Of a DNA stretch of 64,000 nucleotides, positions 36,290 to 49,700 are shown piece after piece; the stretch's first letter is position 1, and every line of letters starts with the position of its first letter. The notes beneath the pieces were generated by a model, which was not told the DNA's origin, did not search any database, and saw only the letters and a program-made list of their open reading frames with translations. Source of the DNA: Bryum argenteum. Lineage: Eukaryota; Streptophyta; Bryopsida; Bryales; Bryaceae. The DNA is taken from assembly GCA_037043015.1 (NCBI GenBank), contig CM073328.1, positions 2,095,409 to 2,159,408 of the forward strand. Reading direction: 5' to 3'. A program made the position numbers and the translations under genes.

Positions 36290-39200
36290 TGTCACCTCAC
36301 GTTCATTACGACCACGCACGATAAGGCAAACGTCTCCCACAGAAGTGGTATCGTCTTTATTGGTTAAGATGAACTAGCTAGAAAGTTTTCCATCACTTTT
36401 GAAGTTTCCATTGGCTTGTTCACTTCCACCAGCAGGCGAATAACCTGAACAACATAACTGGGTGAAATGTCGTAATTTACGTTGATCATGTTGGTTTTAA
36501 CTCACCCTTGTTCCATGTCTATTTTTTCATTCTATCGATCGTTCGAATCGAGGACAGACGCTCAAATCATCGAGGCAGCAATCGATCTCGCAAGCTAGAT
36601 GATTGTTGCAACACGATTTTGTGTTTTCTGATTTGGTTGCTGTGGCGGTACACAAGCAGACTAAGGACATTATTGGGTGCATGCGTTCAGCGCGCGAGTT
36701 AACTCTAGTCACGCCTAGTTATTTGACTAGTAGAGTAACGGCCTTCAGCGTTGTATTCGATACCTGGTTTCAACTTGCCTGGTACCCTCTGGCGGCGATT
36801 GAGAAGTGCCCCAGCTACATTTTGACGTACGAAGGACATTGCAATTAGTTGTTTTAAGTTCTATGTACCGTAGTTCATCTTTGTAAATGGAGCAGGAGCT
36901 TGACAAGGTGATCGTCGCCTGCATGGAAGACCATGACGAGGAGCGTGTTCCGATCTTTCTGACATCTCGTGCACGTCAATGTTCGAAGAACATTGGCTTA
37001 GCAACTGCATGTTGTGAGGATGAGTATGTTGACATTGTTTTACAGTGGCTGTCTCTGAAGTCATGTGCCTCGATTGTGAATTAATGATGCTGAGTTCTGC
37101 CTGGTTGTACACCGAGTAAACCATTTAGTAAATGGCAAGACGTCGGTGACTTGTGATCGGAGCTCAGTAATGTTGAGTGTTCTGCTTTACTGTGCAACTC
37201 GCTTGTTGCCTACGACTGAAGCATGGAGTTTGTGCAGACAGTTTACTAACTGATATGGTAGAGTAGGTGCGCCGCTGCTTTGCATGCTCAATCATGGACT
37301 TGCGTGCGCCACTAGAACAGGTCCTTTTGAATTTCGCGGCACTATCCTTTGGCACTTGTCTCTGATCAGAAGTGTCGCAGTAATGAGAAGTAAAGTGGAG
37401 TCATATTTACAATCATGCATATTTACAATCATGCATACTACGCTTGACGTACATACAGGATTGGTGGTTGTAACTCTTTAGTTAGACGTTCACAGCAAAT
37501 TTGCTACAGCTCTTTTACTGAATAGAGATGCGGTTTGTCGCACTAGTTGTTTCTGTCGATCATTTGGTCTACTGTTGCCATTACATAAAGTACACCATCA
37601 TGCGGTGTGTTTTGGCGCAGCATAATTACTTCTGATCGGAAGTGCGGAGGATAGGCAAGAGCTGATTTTGGTGAGGTGACATGCGGTTTTTCAATCGATA
37701 GCCATGCACGTCATTTTTTTGTCAGTAATTTCAAGCTGTAAAACAGGGTTTAGTGTAAAATGCGGGGACTGATATTTTGACATATTCAAGCGTGTACCTA
37801 GGGAGAGGTATTGGGTGATCATGTGAATGGCGGAATTAGGAGTTCAGGGTAGGAGATATTTTCTTCCGAAATTACTAGAAACATGCGAATATGGCTCATA
37901 TGGGACTGGAAAGGCCGAGGGTACACTGACGTTCTCAAGGGAGGTGATACCACAAAATGTGGTGGCTATAGTACATGTGATACAGATTCTGGCATGGTGA
38001 AGTAGACTTGGAATTATACCCATCTTAAGGGAACAGGCTATCCAGTGGTTAAGCATGAAGTGACGTACAGTAAACGATTCGTAGAGTCGCACGCGCAAGT
38101 GCGCCATGGGGGAAAGAATCTTCTCTTCAATTATTCGATTCGATCTTTCCCGATTCAACTGCACATCCTTTTACCGTTTACTTTTCCTTTCTTTTTTAAT
38201 CAAACAATGCATTGTATCTACACTCTACTTTTTCGCTCACTCGAATTCATCTGCTTTTCGCCGCGCGACACTCTGGATTATTCAGTGATATCCATGAAAT
38301 TGGGGTTTAGTTACAAGTTCTTTGCCACGTAATAGTAAAAATGGGAATTGTATGCTACTAGTGGGACGTAATATACAGCAGACTTGAGTGTCTGCATTCT
38401 TAAAACAACGAGTTTGGAAGAACTGAGATTGTTCCGAAAGCGATGAACAACGTCAGAGTAACTTAGCAGAAGTAAAAGAGCTAGATTTCAAACCGAATGA
38501 GAGCGATTCAGTTGCGGTTTATCTGACCACTTGGTGACAATCAAATTGATTTACTGATCCTCTAAATCATGTAAAGTGTTGCTTTGCAGCTTTAAAGGAA
38601 GCCTTCAGAATGATTGGGGGCCAGAATAGATCTCTGGTACCGCTTCGGATCCTGTGCCTCTGCGTTAATGGAGATATGTCACGCACTACTGCGGAGAATA
38701 GACGTGCATGAAGAAGACATGCTAGTGTGGTGGCGTACTCGACTCTGACGTTGTCACTTCTGGGCCCACCTACTCAGGTGCCACTTGGCCGTAGTGTTGT
38801 TCATAGGAATTCTGAACTTCGCTGTATGGTACTTTCCATCCTGCAATTTGCGTCTTTACCAGTCTTAGTTGTTTTGAGCATGTTGAAAAGTTCTGCGCTT
38901 TGAATCATATCCAACTAAGAATCAAAGTATATTCATCTCAACTACCGGTAATGTCCAAGCAGCTATTGTCATGCTGATATACCTCTGTACAATCTTCACC
39001 AGGATATCAACGGGCGTTTTACAGTCAAGAGCTTGTCAATATCGTACCTCGATGACTCGTTGTCTGGTTACGTGTTTATTCGTTCGGTCGTTTATGGACT
39101 GGCTATTCTATTAAGCTGCATAGTCAGTGGATGTTCCTTTAGAATGTTGTTGCTAACCCGACATCACGTGCAGGAATTTGGTACTTCATCGTTTGATATA

Positions 39201-40224
39201 CGAGTAATTAATCTTTCTTCTTATTCTTACATATCACAGTACCTGCCCAGGCTTTTGCAGAATGATGGTCTCCACAGTGCTTGTTGTAGTGATATAATTC
39301 ATCATATCTCTTTCTTTTTTAAGAATATGAACTATTTTTTTTCCTGAAGCTGATAAGTTGCATGGAGACTGTACATGGATGATCGTATTTGGTTCGTCAC
39401 GACTTAGCTCTAGAGCACCTAACACTTAGTGGTTCTTTTTTTAGTAAATTTCGAAGTAATCCATTAGTTCTTTTGAGTAGACGTAGTTCTCGATTGTGTC
39501 CCTCTTATATACTCTACTTAATTTGACGAGGCCGTGCTGTATATAGGCCTTCCTGATTCATGCAACTTCATTATGTTGACTGTTAACCTTCAGGTTCCGC
39601 GGGCTGCGTCAAGGTAACGCCCACTTGTATCGATTTCACCTCAAGAGAGTCTTGCGATCACTCAGTTGAGCTTCTTTTATAAAAAAAGCTGCATCCATCA
39701 ATGATCATATATATCATTGCAAATGTTCATGGCACAGGATGGACTAGCTCAAAGCCTTGCTTACAAGTAAGCTGAAAAAGAATTGACCAACTGAATGTGG
39801 CTGTCGTAACAAAGTGATAAGATCGTGCTTGTAAAGTAGAAATGCGACTGCTTATGACAATTGCACTCATACGGTCAGTAGTTCAGTGTGGTATTGCAGG
39901 GTTTTTCAACGAGGTGCGTCTTCCCGCGTCGATCCGGAGTCGAACTGTCGAAGTACACATGGTGTGAGAGTTTAATTTCGAGTTGTTTAACACGACAAAT
40001 ATCGAAAAGGTTGACTCGGGGCAACTTCAAAAGATGTCCTCGTTTCATTATATGTGGAATGATGGAGAGATGATGAATCAGTTATTCGCATGAATGATCC
40101 TCATTAAATCCTTTCCCGTATAGTATAATTTATAAATCACAAGACATCCATTTTTTGTAATTTATGAATTCGTCTATGTAGAATATGTCAAATAATGAGC
40201 GTTACACATGCGAATGACTGAGGA

Positions 40225-40226
<2 letters not shown>
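36290..40226. other. Region downstream of MIR529 cluster B
   Basis: Balanced composition, no supportable protein-coding gene. Its 5' part probably belongs to the 3' end of the MIR529 primary transcript. A 17-bp duplication (catatttacaatcatgc) occurs near 37417-37434. Nothing else is recognised. Confidence 0.45.

Positions 40227-40315
<89 letters not shown>
40227..40315. repeat. (AT)n microsatellite, about 89 bp
   Basis: A perfect alternating AT tract, the second long one in the window. Confidence 0.99.
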
Positions 40316-40317
<2 letters not shown>

Positions 40318-40991
40318 CTCTCACTTCATTTGATAAAAAGTTTCAAAATTTAAGATGGTCAATTTTAAGAAGGCGACTCATCAGCAGTTATATCTGCATT
40401 CTTATAAAACTCTGAAAAAGAAAGATATAATCCGGTCGTGATATCAACACCGAAAGCGCTTGCGTGGCCCTCGTGACTCTTTCCATGAGTCTCGTTTTAT
40501 GGAGTGCTCAGGCAATAAGATGCTTTGCTCCCACTAAGAAGTGACTCCAGTCCTTATCGATTATCGATAAGCTCGATCGAGTGTGCAATTATTGGAATGC
40601 GCTTTCAAAGGAGGATACTTCGCATTCCTTGACTCATAACTAGGTTGCATAAGCTTGGACTTCAACCCCAAGTTAGAGTGTCGGCAATCATTTGGCTGTA
40701 CGAGATCATCAACCACCTGTTTTCAAACTTTATATACAGTGGCAAGCTTCTGTATATATCTGTGACTAGATACAATCTATGCAGTTCCAGTTGGCTGCCT
40801 CATTGCATGCTGTACATTGAAGATCGTATCAGCCCTAAGAATTCGATTACTTCTTGCAGCACTTAAAACATACCATGGGTGCCAGACTCAACAATGAAGT
40901 GCGGGTGCGGCGGCTATCTATCTACAACAAGGCAAAAACGACAGTACATCGTGCGATCATGAGTTTACGACCACGATCATTGTGAATAGAT
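40316..40991. other. Intergenic DNA left of the third SINE-like copy
   Basis: No gene or element recognised. Confidence 0.5.
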
Positions 40992-41108
40992 TTAAAGTTC
41001 TCGAGAGGACAGTACGCGTTGCCGTAAAGCATGCACCGGTTGTAGCCGACTGTGTCGGCATGTCTGTGGTTCGAGTCCCGTCGTCATCGGTCTGTTGGTG
41101 GTCTGCTT
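40992..41108 (+). mobile_element. tRNA-derived SINE-like repeat, copy 3 (head only)
   Basis: Plus-strand copy of the SINE-like head: AGTACGCGTTGCCGT, then the GCCGAC-TGT-GTCGGC hairpin at 41045-41059, then GGTTCGAGTCC at 41069-41079, which fits the tRNA B-box consensus GGTTCGANTCC exactly. Homology to the other two copies stops near the TTGGTGGTCT word, so the body is truncated or replaced by the adjacent inverted-repeat element. Confidence 0.65.
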
Positions 41109-41137
41109 AGGGGGATCCTCACGGGCGGCAGTTGCTA

Positions 41138-41388
41138 CGTTTACACTCCCTGCTGCGCCTGCTGGCGCAGCCCAAATCTGGTTTAAGTTAAGCAAGCGGT
41201 TTTCGCGCCCAGCAAATAGCCCAGCAGGCCGGAACAGCCATCTTCAACCAGCAGGCACAGCAGGAAGCCTATTTTTACACCATTTTTCCGCAAGGATTGA
41301 ATCTCATTGGTCAGCAGGTTCAGCAGGATGTGGGAACGGAATTGAGCTGGTGGCTGCCTGCCGAAACTCCTGGCCGGCAGTGTAAACG
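41138..41388. mobile_element. 251-bp element with CGTTTACACT terminal inverted repeats
   Basis: The left end CGTTTACACTCCCTGC and the right end (reverse complement CGTTTACACTGCCGGC) share ten perfect terminal bases and more imperfectly. The interior is GC-rich, with repeated CAGCAG/GCAGG words and a small hairpin CTGCGCC-TGCT-GGCGCAG near the left end. It contains no transposase. It is a MITE candidate; target duplications are not obvious. Confidence 0.55.
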
Positions 41389-41403
41389 CTGTAAGTGGCA
41401 ATG

Positions 41404-41778
41404 GAGTCTACAGCCAGTCAGCCACCTTCCTCCAACGTGGCACATTGTGTAATTTTTTTTTTATTTTCCTTGATTTTCTCCACATTGTGTGGACTTCCAA
41501 CCCACTTCCATGCACTATGGCCGGTAGTGGAGTGGTAGCATTAATTGTGCCAACTCATTGCCATGTAGATCCCAAAGCAACATCCAAAGCCAATTCCAAA
41601 GCTACGAGGTGATTCCATGTCATCCTTGCCACTCTCCCTACTTCCTCTCATGTGGCAACCACTTGCAAACTTGAACCAATGCAATTGTGCCAACTCACTG
41701 CCTTTCCTTTCGTGTGGTTTGCCCCGTTAGGTGTGGTTTGCCCCGTTAGGTCGGTCGAGTCTACAGCCAGTCAGCCAC
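41404..41778. repeat. 22-bp direct repeats flanking a 330-bp insert
   Basis: The word starting gagtctacagccagtcagcc is found at 41404-41425 and again at 41757-41778. Between them are a doubled 19-bp unit (gtgtggtttgccccgttag at 41712 and 41731) and two copies of attgtgccaactca. This could be a duplication-flanked insertion or a relic of unequal exchange. Confidence 0.8.
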
Positions 41779-43180
41779 TGTCAAAATTGATCAAACATTA
41801 GATAATGACAAGTTTAGTTGTCACAAAGTGTAATTCGGCAAGTAGCTTGCTCTAGTTTAAAGGCTAGTCACCTATTATTTTTAGCTAAGATACTCAATAA
41901 CATAATTGTGTAGATGGCAATGGGTTTCTGTGGACAGATGGATGGCTAGTGATCATCTCTCTCAATTGACCACTTTTGAGAATTCATGAAATGCAAACTC
42001 GTGAAATGATATGCACAGATTTGTGAGAGATCATCCACTAGTACTCATAAAACTTTGAATCTTCTAGTCTTTGATAGTTGTGTACACAATTATTGTTTTT
42101 GTATAGGCCTTCAACTTTAGTGTTTCAAGATGCCTAAAGCATTCTCGACAGAATCAAGATAACATAGTTATGATGATCGAGAGAGGATATTTTCACAAGA
42201 AGATAGCAAATACTTTGCATATAAGTATAGGAAGTGTTCATAGTCTTTGTGAAGTACATGTTTCACATGTATCCTGCTTATGTGGAAGTAGAGCTCGAAG
42301 TTGAATAGAGCACAGGAACAAAGGTGTTCGTTAACAATGGCGAGGGAAAGAGTGAGTACTTGTGCAGATTTAGCAAAGTCTTAGTAACAAGTGTGGAAGT
42401 GAAAGTGAGCTCTCATACTATCAAACATGCACTTCATAGAGTTGGTTTACGTTCGCAAACAATGGTCAAAAAAACCACGTCTTTCTCTCAAAAATGTTAA
42501 AGGATGAAATCTGGACCATAGAGGATTGGAGTCGAGTAATTTTCTCAGGTGAGTGTAAAATCAACCACTTCAACTCACATGGAAGGGTTTGGTGTTAGAG
42601 AGGAGAGTCGATGTTACTTTCGGAACAAACAATCGGTTAAACAGTGAAATATGGAGGTTGGAGGATTATGGTTTTGAGGTGTATGTGCATGCATGAACGT
42701 GGATTGATATGCAAAGTAGAAGGTGCATTAATCAGATTTGTTATTGCGACATTTTTAGAGGAAAATGTCCACAGAAAGCAACCACTGGAACCCAACCCTA
42801 GAAGAATCACTTCGTTTGGAGCCGCTAAACTATACCTAAAACATGGCCTACAAGCGTAGAATCCTTGATTGTTTTTGTGTCCCCTTTTACTGTAGTGAGA
42901 ATGTGCACTGTTGAAGCATTTATGTAGGCATCGCAACGCCCCAGGGGCGTACTAGTAAAGAACTCAAAAGATAATGGATCAAAGCATAAGATTTAGAAGT
43001 AAGTTGACTTGTTCAAATTCTATGATTTAACTTTTGTACTAATAACCTTGAGCACTCGTTTATCAAGTTTATTGTACTGTACATAATCAAGTTTCATACT
43101 AATAAAGTCCATATATGTTCTAAATAATTTATACGAAGGAACATAGTCTCTCAAGTATATAGACTCTCAAGGCTCTCAAG
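41779..43180. other. Intergenic DNA
   Basis: AT-rich to balanced sequence with no supportable gene. Confidence 0.5.
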
Positions 43181-43372
43181 TTCTATAACAATAAGGTCTT
43201 TAAGTTCTATAACAATAAGGTCTTTAAGTTCTATAACAATAAGGTCTTTAAGTTCTATAACAATAAGGTCTTTAAGTTCTATAACAATAAGGTCTTTAAG
43301 TTCTATAACAATAAGGTCTTTAAGTTCTATAACAATAAGGTCTTTAAGTTCTATAACAATAAGGTCTTTAAG
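43181..43372. repeat. Tandem array, eight copies of a 24-bp unit
   Basis: The unit ttctataacaataaggtctt plus taag repeats at 43181, 43205, 43229, 43253, 43277, 43301, 43325 and 43349 with no visible change. Perfect homogeneity indicates recent expansion. The unit length is a multiple of three, but every reading frame is unlike a protein repeat and lies in no gene. Confidence 0.97.
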
Positions 43373-46300
43373 TTTTGTGTAGTAAAATTTACAAAAGTCT
43401 ACCTTTACAAGAAATTAAATTGTATAACAATAGTAACTCCTACAAGTTGAAGAAGCTATATAAGCAATTGTTGACTATTTTAGGTTATAGCGACCAACCA
43501 AAAACACCATGTTTATTTCGTGAAATGTATTTTGAAAGAACATCGAAAGAGAAGTTAAGTACATTAAGCACTTTACAAATTTGGATGAGAAAATTATAAG
43601 AGATTAAGTAATTTACAAAGTTGGAGTATATCAATTATGTCAGTATCAAGTTCTATACTATCAACTCTCTTTACCACTACCAAATCCTATGTTATCAAGG
43701 TTGTGTCACTCTAAAGTACTCGAGTTTTTATACTATGGTACGGGAACTTCCCTTTGTTTCAAATTATCCATACCTAACAAGTTTAATAGTTTTTGAATAT
43801 CATGACAATAATATCTGCACTTTCCAAAGAAAGCATTGATTGTAGGTTAACCCCTGAATATGAGGGAGACCCGAATCGGGTTGATGTGACTTTTTAATAG
43901 CCTCTGACATACTAATTTTTAGATCGCATGAAGTTAAAACCTTTCACTCGTAGTAGAATTTTTTCCGAATATTCATCTCAAGCTTCAAAATTTCTTATAC
44001 TTTAGGAGATATTCGCAATCAAAGTTTAAAAACACTATTCAAAATTTGCCTAAATTGCCCCAAATGCAATTTATGCTCATTTATTCTCAAATTCTACCCA
44101 AATTGATAAAAACGTAGAAACTTCAAAAATTCACCAAAAATTGAGATGTACTATTTTCCAATTTTGTTATTTTGGAACATGTAGAAATGATAGTAAGGTA
44201 TGATCTCACCATTCAGATTTTTGATCCCATAAATTTTTACTTGCCTTTAAAAGTATTGTTGAATATCAGCATACCTCCATGTGCATAATCAATCATTTTT
44301 ATAGGTTCCATAGGTTGTATGAGGGTAAAAATTGCATAGACATGTTCCTTACTCACTTAGGAACAAGAATGTGAAGAGCCTTATACCAAAAATTCTACCA
44401 GAATAGTATTTTGGCTCCCAGAACATTGATTTGCCATTCTACAACATGAAAAAAAAAAAAAAAAAAAAAAAAAAAATAAAATAAAAATCAATCTTGGAAT
44501 TTGAATCTAAGATTCAATACACAAGTACATGTACAGTACCCGGCAAGAGAGATATGGACAACTTGCAGAATGCCAAAAACAAGGTGAACTTCATGTGTAT
44601 GCCAAAAATTATGTTTCTCATAAAATTGCACGGGGCTCGAGGAGCAAATACATATAGGTGTTGTTTCCAAGTAGCAAAGGTTAAAGTAATTTAATTGAAT
44701 GAGTAACAACATTTCAAATTTTGGAGTCTTTACACGGCCCTGGTTCGAAATGCATGTGTCCATATCTCTCTTGCTGAGTACTGTACAAGTTAGGTACTAG
44801 ATCCTACGGATACATATTCCAAAACTTGTAAGAATACAAAAATTTGCATCTTCCATCACAATGGGGCAATTTTGCGGGTGTGTGGTTGTTCTGAGGCAGC
44901 TTGCTTTTAGGGGTTTAGAAAGTATGTCCCTAACAAGTATCCCTACTTTTCATTATTTTTAGTAACAAGTATCCCTACTTTTCATTATTTTTAGTCTTGT
45001 GCACAGTTTTGCTTGCATCTCAGCTTGAATGAAGACTTTCTATCAATTTTCCTGACTTTCCATCAGTTTTCCTGACTTTCCATCAGTTTTCCTTAAAATA
45101 ATCGGCCCTTAAAAGATTCTCTTTCACACGATCGATCATCATACACACATGACATAGATTTTCAATAAATGAAGAAATTTGCAACCGCTTAAAGTTTCAT
45201 GACATCACTTACAGAAAGAAGTCATGCTACATTCATAAAAGTTCGTTTGAAGTTCGTTAACCCTGGAACGTCGAAGCGGCCATTTTATGTCCGATGAACA
45301 GAACATTTCTCACTGTAACCTATTATTGCGGGATGAATTTCATTCATGATTTTTGTAATTGGATTTATGAATGATAATAGCATATCATGGAATTCATTTG
45401 AGGTCATTTAAGGTATTTCCTAAGATCACATGTGGTATGAAAGTTGAAAGAATGGTTAAAAACAAATCACCACACAGTGCATTTCTGCAACTTTTTCCTA
45501 CTTTTATTAAGTCTCAAATTTAGGCAACTAAATGATCTCTTTTGAGTTCAAGCTCAATTCATAAAATGAATCTTACCAAGTCTTGTTTCTACTCCAAGTT
45601 AGAATTTCAAGAAATTCCTAATATCTAGTGATTTACTGACACCTTAAGTTTACATGCCTATAGGGTCTCTTTCTCAATTTTCAAATATAGCATGACACGA
45701 AACCAAGGATTACACCATGCTATTCTTCACTACAATGTCCCCTTATTCTAAAAATTTCAGATTTTTTGAAAGTGATTTGTATTTGATATGAATTATTTTT
45801 GGTTTTTCTTTGAAAATTCACTTGAATTTCAAATCTTCCCAAAAAAATCTGAAATTTTTACAGCATATGAAAAGCATGTGATTACATGTACGAAAAATAA
45901 AATAAAATATTTTACTTTCAGGTAAAGTGGCGAAATGGAGGATTCAGAGTAAGGCATATCAAAGTTCAGGCCACGGTTATGGGCTCCGACGTTCTAGGGT
46001 TAAAAGCACGTTGAGAGTCACGTGTGCTTCGCAAGTTTGTCTGTACACGTGATAGACTATCGCCAATTCTTCTTTTCCACCCTTATTGCTCTAATAGCCA
46101 CTTTAGAAGGAACTTCTTATCCCCACTAGCTTCTAAATTAAGTGCATCTGACTTTTTGATTTCATGTGTTAACAACTGGTGGTCAACAACTGGTGGTCAA
46201 CAAAATTAATTTCCAAATCTACATCATCTCTCAGGACAATTCTTGTTTTGTTGCTACAACAAAAAGCTTCCACTTGAAGTTAAACAATCTGTAGGGCAAA

Positions 46301-46760
46301 TTGCAAGGATTTCAGTATGGACAGTCGACAATCAACTCAAATTTTATGATAACTTACACTGCATGACAAGAGCCTGATAGTTTTAGAGCCCAGCTTCAGA
46401 TGAGTTTCCCAGAGAAAGACCCAAGCTTTATATGAATTCTCCAGAGAAGAACCGCCGAAGTCAGAAGTGACTTGTGGGTGTAGCGGCAATAAAATTCACC
46501 AAGATGCTCTGAAACATCATTCTAAACTGCAGTTCACTCTACCTAGAGCCTGCTATGACGAATCAGCCATCGATATACAGCAGGCACCCACTTATCCGAG
46601 ACAGAGCTTTGACTTACCTATGGAACATGATGGTACTCTACACTAGTCAAAAGGCAGATTTAGCCCAGGATAGATGAATTACTGCCACTGGAAAAAAAAA
46701 TGGAGGACCCTGGACAGATAGCTACAGTACATGGAAATTTGACAAAGAAGAAGCTCTTCA
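43373..46760. other. AT-rich intergenic DNA left of the M50B-like gene
   Basis: No coding gene. It holds a 28-base A run at 44449-44476 followed by taaaataaaataaaaa (a possible retroposon tail), a 32-bp tandem duplication at 44931-44994 (unit starting taacaagtatccctactttt), and a 20-bp triplicate tttccatcagttttcctgac-like unit at about 45037-45095. The last few hundred bases should include the 3' UTR of the M50B-like gene. Confidence 0.6.
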
Positions 46761-49700
46761 CTAAGAAGACAAGCTCACAAGCCCAAGGTATACTGCAGCA
46801 GCAAGGAAGATGACAGAGATGAATCCCCTGCACATATACAACCGAAGGCTTACATCATAAGCTGACGAGCTACATACAATAGATGAAGTTTTATAACAAA
46901 AAAGCAACAAGCAGTTTCTAATGCACAGAATTACTGATACATATAGAAACAAGTGACGAGGAAAGACGTAGCAATTATAGTATGCGTTGAAGCTGTTCAC
47001 TGACCATACTACACCCCACATAACGCCATTGCATGGGCAAGGGCAGATTTGTGCGAACTTCTCTGCATCACTTGAATTAACTCGTCTTGAGATAAGATCA
47101 TCATAAATATCTGAGTCATGAACAAGCCCACAGCTTTAAGAATCTACAAAGTATGATACTGTCTACGAACTTCACGTATCAGTATAAACACGAGCCAGCA
47201 TCACAAAAAACTCAGTGGATTCTCAAAAGTGGTCTTACCATAGATAGAAAACAGACAGTTCATAACACCTGCAACGAACAAGCATGAATGTTAGTGAATC
47301 TGTAGTGTCCATCGCCGCCAAGTGAAATAGACATGACCGGAAGGGACAATTTGATCTACATAAAAGATGAAGATCAGAAAAAACAAAAAACAGAATCGGA
47401 CACGTTCCAACTGCAGCATACAGATAACAGTTTGCTAACAGGAAGTACATCACCCTCAGAATGCTTAGACATGTAGGGTCGTTGATGCCAAATTTTGCAT
47501 TCTTGGATGATTAAATTGGCGGTTACAATTTGTGAACCATTACGCAAGTCTCAAAGGAATATGAAGTCAACATACCCATGAATAGTATCACATAGCGGAG
47601 GATTTTGACGACGGTAAGCTCTTCTAGGACCCAGATCAATATCAAGAATGCCAAAAACCCTGCAAAGAACTGATCCATAAGTCCGACGTACTAGAGAACG
47701 AAATTGAGAACCAGGAATGGAAACAAAGGAGTGCGCCCACGATAAACCTGAACTGATATTATTCAAAATCCTAGAGCAAACTGATAGGAGCCAGAAAGTA
47801 AGAGCAGAAATAGTGTCAATATTTGGGAATGCAAGCAGGAAGAGAAGTGGCACTCACCAAGGCATAAGAATCGAAGGAACCACTGATATCAGAGTCACCC
47901 AATCACAACAGTCGAATATTGTCAGAGATATTGCTCACATAATTACAATGTCGGAGATACAGCCCAGGTACACGAAGAATTTTCAGCAGGAACATACTCA
48001 AAGAAGACACAAAAAAGGATCCTTATGCACGTAGGCATCATGAGCGGGGACAACCCTGACAATTACCAGCAGAATTATAAATTGACAAGCCAGGCGTAGG
48101 GCGATGAACTTACGTTCTTTGCAACCACCAACACAACAACAAGGGCAGCAATGAGCAGGCCAGCTGCGATGCGGAGTGTCAAACCATTCGTAGAAGCAAC
48201 TATCAACACCATTCCCCAGAACGAGGATCCAAGATCTGTGCCCATACAGAAAAATCCGAGAAATTTTACAACCCTGTCAAGTATCGATTCAAGATCGATT
48301 GGCAATCCCCTGAACGTGGGCGAAACGGTGATCCCACGAAATATACTCTACTCCTATATTGTTTGAACTAGCAATAGTCTGAAAAAACATATTATTATGC
48401 ACTATGTCTCCCTCTTCAACGAATTAACGAATTAACGAATCAACGGAGATCAACGAATTCAGCTAGACATCCGCAAACGCTGCAACCTAGACAAGCACTC
48501 GACACGTCTACTAGTCTTGTAAACAGAGGCACTTGCCAATGCGTTCATTCTCTATCAAGATCATGATAAGGAATATTTGACAGGCTCATGTGAGATCCAG
48601 CGGTTAGAAGAAGAAACGTAAAATGGCTTGAAAACGTACAGCCAGCTGGTAAAATGAACCATTGCTTGCCACCTCTTGTGTGTGTAACACCACCTTCGTT
48701 GACATTGACTTCCATGCCTTCAACCTGCCCGTGCCAGACCCCTCTACATATCAGGATTGCAATTGCCTCTACAACTTCCTAGTACAAAATATTCAGTCAA
48801 GGAGCCTACCAGTTACAAAGAAACCATTCCTCGGGGGCCTATTAACTTCGCAAAATCAATGTACACGATACATTGTTCATAAAGTTACAGCAGATGCTAA
48901 AGGCGTATGGAGTTGACACATGATGAATCTCCGAAGCAGGTAAGAAAGGACCATACAAGCACTAAGACCAATAAAGGCTGTGGAACCACCTGAAGGTAAG
49001 AGTCCATTACATACCTTACCACATGTGAGCTTACATGCCGTGGCATGACTTGCCTCATGAAGAAAAACCGTGATGAGTTTGAAGGGAAGAAGCACCGGTG
49101 TCCTCCACAACTACAAAATGACAAGATTAATGTGATTCTCCACGAACAAGAATGAGTAGATGTAATAAAGAGCTTCCAACCCTTCATTGAAGAAATGAAT
49201 GTGAACATAACTTCTAAAAATTCAAAAGTTGCTACTGTAAGTCTCCACTACAGAATGTCGGACTTAGTAGATCTGAATTATATAAATCTGACAAATTAAT
49301 CTGAACCCTTCATACTGGTATAGCTCCAGTTACATTGTCTCAGGCTCAGACCATCGAAGATATCGGGTCTAGAGTTTTCAAAACTCCCCAGACCGTCAAA
49401 GCAACGAATCATTTCTTTTAAAGAAAAGAGTCGCCTATGTCAACTCAATGTGCTGACATTCGATTAAAATACTTATGCTACCAAATGGTCCAAGATAGAA
49501 AAACCACTACAAATATGCAGCCACCTGCATAAAGGAATAAATCCTGTATTTCAGATTCTTCTAATTTAACCTTCAAAGGTCGCATATGATCAGAGGAACG
49601 AAATTACTCTCAAATATCCGAACTTCAAGGAAATGATTAACGACCTTATCGAAAGTGTACCCATCGATAGGATAGAGCGGCGGATGTCAACAATTCTTTG

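Noticed and set aside
41183-41401. 72-aa minus-strand frame across the 41138-41388 element
   Set aside because: It covers the inverted-repeat ends and low-complexity interior; no transposase motif is present.
44449-44492. Poly-A tract as proof of a processed pseudogene
   Set aside because: The 28-base A run followed by taaaa repeats suggests a retroposon tail, but the sequence before it matches no gene or element I know.
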